A stretch of DNA of 32,860 nt from Rickettsiales bacterium. GTDB taxonomy: Bacteria > Pseudomonadota > Alphaproteobacteria > Rs-D84. Under the pieces are notes generated by a model. It was given only the letters and a program-made list of their open reading frames with translations, was not told where the DNA came from and did no database searches. Shown piece by piece: positions 31,108 through 32,860 of this stretch. Both the position numbers and the translations under genes were made by a program. Within the stretch, counting starts at the first letter, position 1. Every line of letters begins with the position of its first letter. The stretch lies in the NCBI GenBank assembly GCA_031283185.1, contig JAITCH010000004.1, forward strand, positions 1 through 32,860, written 5' to 3'.

Positions 31108-32741
31108 AACGCATAGAAATTAAAAATATAGTTTTAATAGAAGACCTGTCCGTTGAATTTCACGCCGGACTGAATGTTATGACCGGCGAAACCGGCAGCG
31201 GAAAATCAATCCTGATGGACGCGCTCGCATTATCATTAGGCGCGCGGTCAGATGTCGGACTGCTGAGAACCGGCGCGGAATCGGGGCAGGTCATATCTGA
31301 ATTCGAGAATGTAGACAGCCCAATGATTTCCACCTTGATGTCAGAAAACAACATCGAATTTGACGGATCGCTAATCCTGCGCCGCGCCATCGCCAAGGAC
31401 GGGAAAACCCGCGCCTGGATAAACGGCATCCCGGTCAATATCGGGACGCTCCGCGAAGTCGGCGACACACTTGTCGAAATCCACGGGCAATTCGAAAACC
31501 ATTCGCTGATGAATCCCGGAACCCACCTTTTTGCTTTGGACAGATATGCTGGACTTGACGGGCGGCGCGAAGCCACGGCGCAATTATTCCAAACCTGGAA
31601 AACTGCGGCGTGTGAAGCAGATTCCTGCCGCGAGGCAATCGCCAAAGCCGCAGCAGAACGCGACTTTTTGGAATATAGCGCTGATGAACTTCGCGCTCTA
31701 AATCCAATCGAGGGCGAAGAAGACGAATTGGCCGCCGCCCGCGCGCGCCTTATGGATTCGGAAAAAAATGCGTCCACTTTATCTGATGCAGCCGCGTCCC
31801 TGAACCCAAATGGGCGCGGTAGCGACGAAATTATATTCGGCGCGGCGCACATATTAGAACGCATCAAAGGGGACGAAAATCCATATCAAAAACAGATTGA
31901 TCGGTTGTATGAAATCGGCAGCGAATTGTCCGAAATTATGGAATCTGTGCAGCCCCTTCGCCCCGACACTGCGACACTTGAATCTACCGAAGAGCGGCTA
32001 TTCGCGCTTCGCGCCGCCGCCCGGAAACATCGGGTCGCCGTTATGGAACTGCCCGCGAAACTTAGCGAAATTGAAGACGCGTTGAATGCAATAGAAAACG
32101 GCGAAGAAAAACTTGCGGCGTTGGAAGCAGCCACCGCGGCAGGACAAGAAAAATTCAACAAGGCCGCCGCCGAATTATCCGCAATGCGAAGGGCAGGAGC
32201 AAATGCATTGGCGGGCGATATAATGGCAGAACTGCCCGACCTGAAACTTGGCGCGGCCGAAATCAGCATTGAAATCGCGTCCGCCGAACCATCGGAACGC
32301 GGCGCAGATTCCGCAGTATTTATGATAAAAACCAATCCCGGCACGCCCGCCGCACCGCTTCATAAAATCGCAAGCGGCGGCGAACTGGCGCGCCTTATGC
32401 TGGCAATGCGGGTCGTTTTATGGCGCGGCGAGGGCGCAAAAACATTTGTCTTTGATGAAGTCGATACCGGCATTTCCGGCGCGACCGCCGCCGCAGTCGG
32501 CGAACGATTGGCAAAACTGGCCGCAGCGAATCAAGCCATCGTCATAACACATTCCGCACAGGTTGCGGGATTCGGAGACTATCATTACTTGATTTCCAAA
32601 TCCGCATCTAAAAATTTAACGCGCACCGATGTTTGTGAAATCAAAGGTTCGGCGCGTGAAAATGAAATTGCGCGAATTTTATCCGGCGAAAAAATCACAG
32701 CAGAGTCTGTGAAAAATGCAAAGCAATTAATTAAAAAGTAA
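31101..32741 (+). CDS. recN: DNA repair protein RecN
   Basis: MLKRIEIKNIVLIEDLSVEFHAGLNVMTGETGSGKSILMDAL; ASGGELARLMLAMRV; FDEVDTGISG. Confidence 0.97.
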   Translation: MLKRIEIKNIVLIEDLSVEFHAGLNVMTGETGSGKSILMDALALSLGARSDVGLLRTGAESGQVISEFENVDSPMISTLMSENNIEFDGSLILRRAIAKDGKTRAWINGIPVNIGTLREVGDTLVEIHGQFENHSLMNPGTHLFALDRYAGLDGRREATAQLFQTWKTAACEADSCREAIAKAAAERDFLEYSADELRALNPIEGEEDELAAARARLMDSEKNASTLSDAAASLNPNGRGSDEIIFGAAHILERIKGDENPYQKQIDRLYEIGSELSEIMESVQPLRPDTATLESTEERLFALRAAARKHRVAVMELPAKLSEIEDALNAIENGEEKLAALEAATAAGQEKFNKAAAELSAMRRAGANALAGDIMAELPDLKLGAAEISIEIASAEPSERGADSAVFMIKTNPGTPAAPLHKIASGGELARLMLAMRVVLWRGEGAKTFVFDEVDTGISGATAAAVGERLAKLAAANQAIVITHSAQVAGFGDYHYLISKSASKNLTRTDVCEIKGSARENEIARILSGEKITAESVKNAKQLIKK

Positions 32742-32768
32742 GATGTAAAAATTAAAATGGCAAATGTA

Positions 32769-32797
32769 TTAAGTCGGCTTTGCCGACTGATTTTTAT
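32769..32797 (+). terminator. Hairpin plus T-rich tail downstream of recN (also resembles the tcggc-hairpin repeat)
   Basis: aagtcggctttgccgactgatttttatt; same motif at 5593 and 18357. Confidence 0.4.
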
Positions 32798-32860
32798 TGA
32801 TGGTGTGTGGGGCAATGCTAACGCTCTAGAGTTCAATCCTTCCCCTTTCCATACATATCT

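Noticed and set aside
31160-32344. Antisense ORFs in recN (31160..31867, 31886..32344)
   Set aside because: Ser/Ala-rich mirror frames of recN codon usage.

Overview
The window is a 32.9-kb segment of an alphaproteobacterial chromosome (inferred from a GcrA homologue, an alphaproteobacterial-type AddA, DusB and RecN). It carries housekeeping genes (tRNA-Ser, argB, argC, ssb, tRNA-Thr, dapL, addA, prepilin peptidase, gcrA, speE-like, dus, ftsB-like, recN) and several lineage-specific proteins. The dominant unexplained structure is about 50 copies of short (30-80 bp) palindromic elements in at least five families, here called PE-A to PE-E. They fill intergenic gaps and also lie in frame inside at least eight protein-coding genes, six of them in one ORF. 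They resemble the concept of Rickettsia palindromic elements, but with different sequences. Their hairpin arms covary between copies, they form ordered composites (A then B, C then D), and every copy I found has the same orientation on the chromosome strand whatever the direction of the host gene. That suggests a replication-strand-linked, single-stranded-DNA mode of spread. Other highlights are: a split AddA, with the helicase at 10601-13291 and a stand-alone AddA-type nuclease domain at 30721-31107; a HopJ-domain/LL-diaminopimelate aminotransferase fusion; a GT2 glycosyltransferase/radical-SAM fusion whose domain junction is an 11-G tract, so it is potentially phase-variable; a RAYT (Y1) transposase with its own REP-like palindromes inside a truncated two-partner secretion locus; and a recurrent -10-box-next-to-ATG pattern suggesting leaderless transcripts. 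All calls come from reading the sequence and the supplied ORF track. No searches were run.
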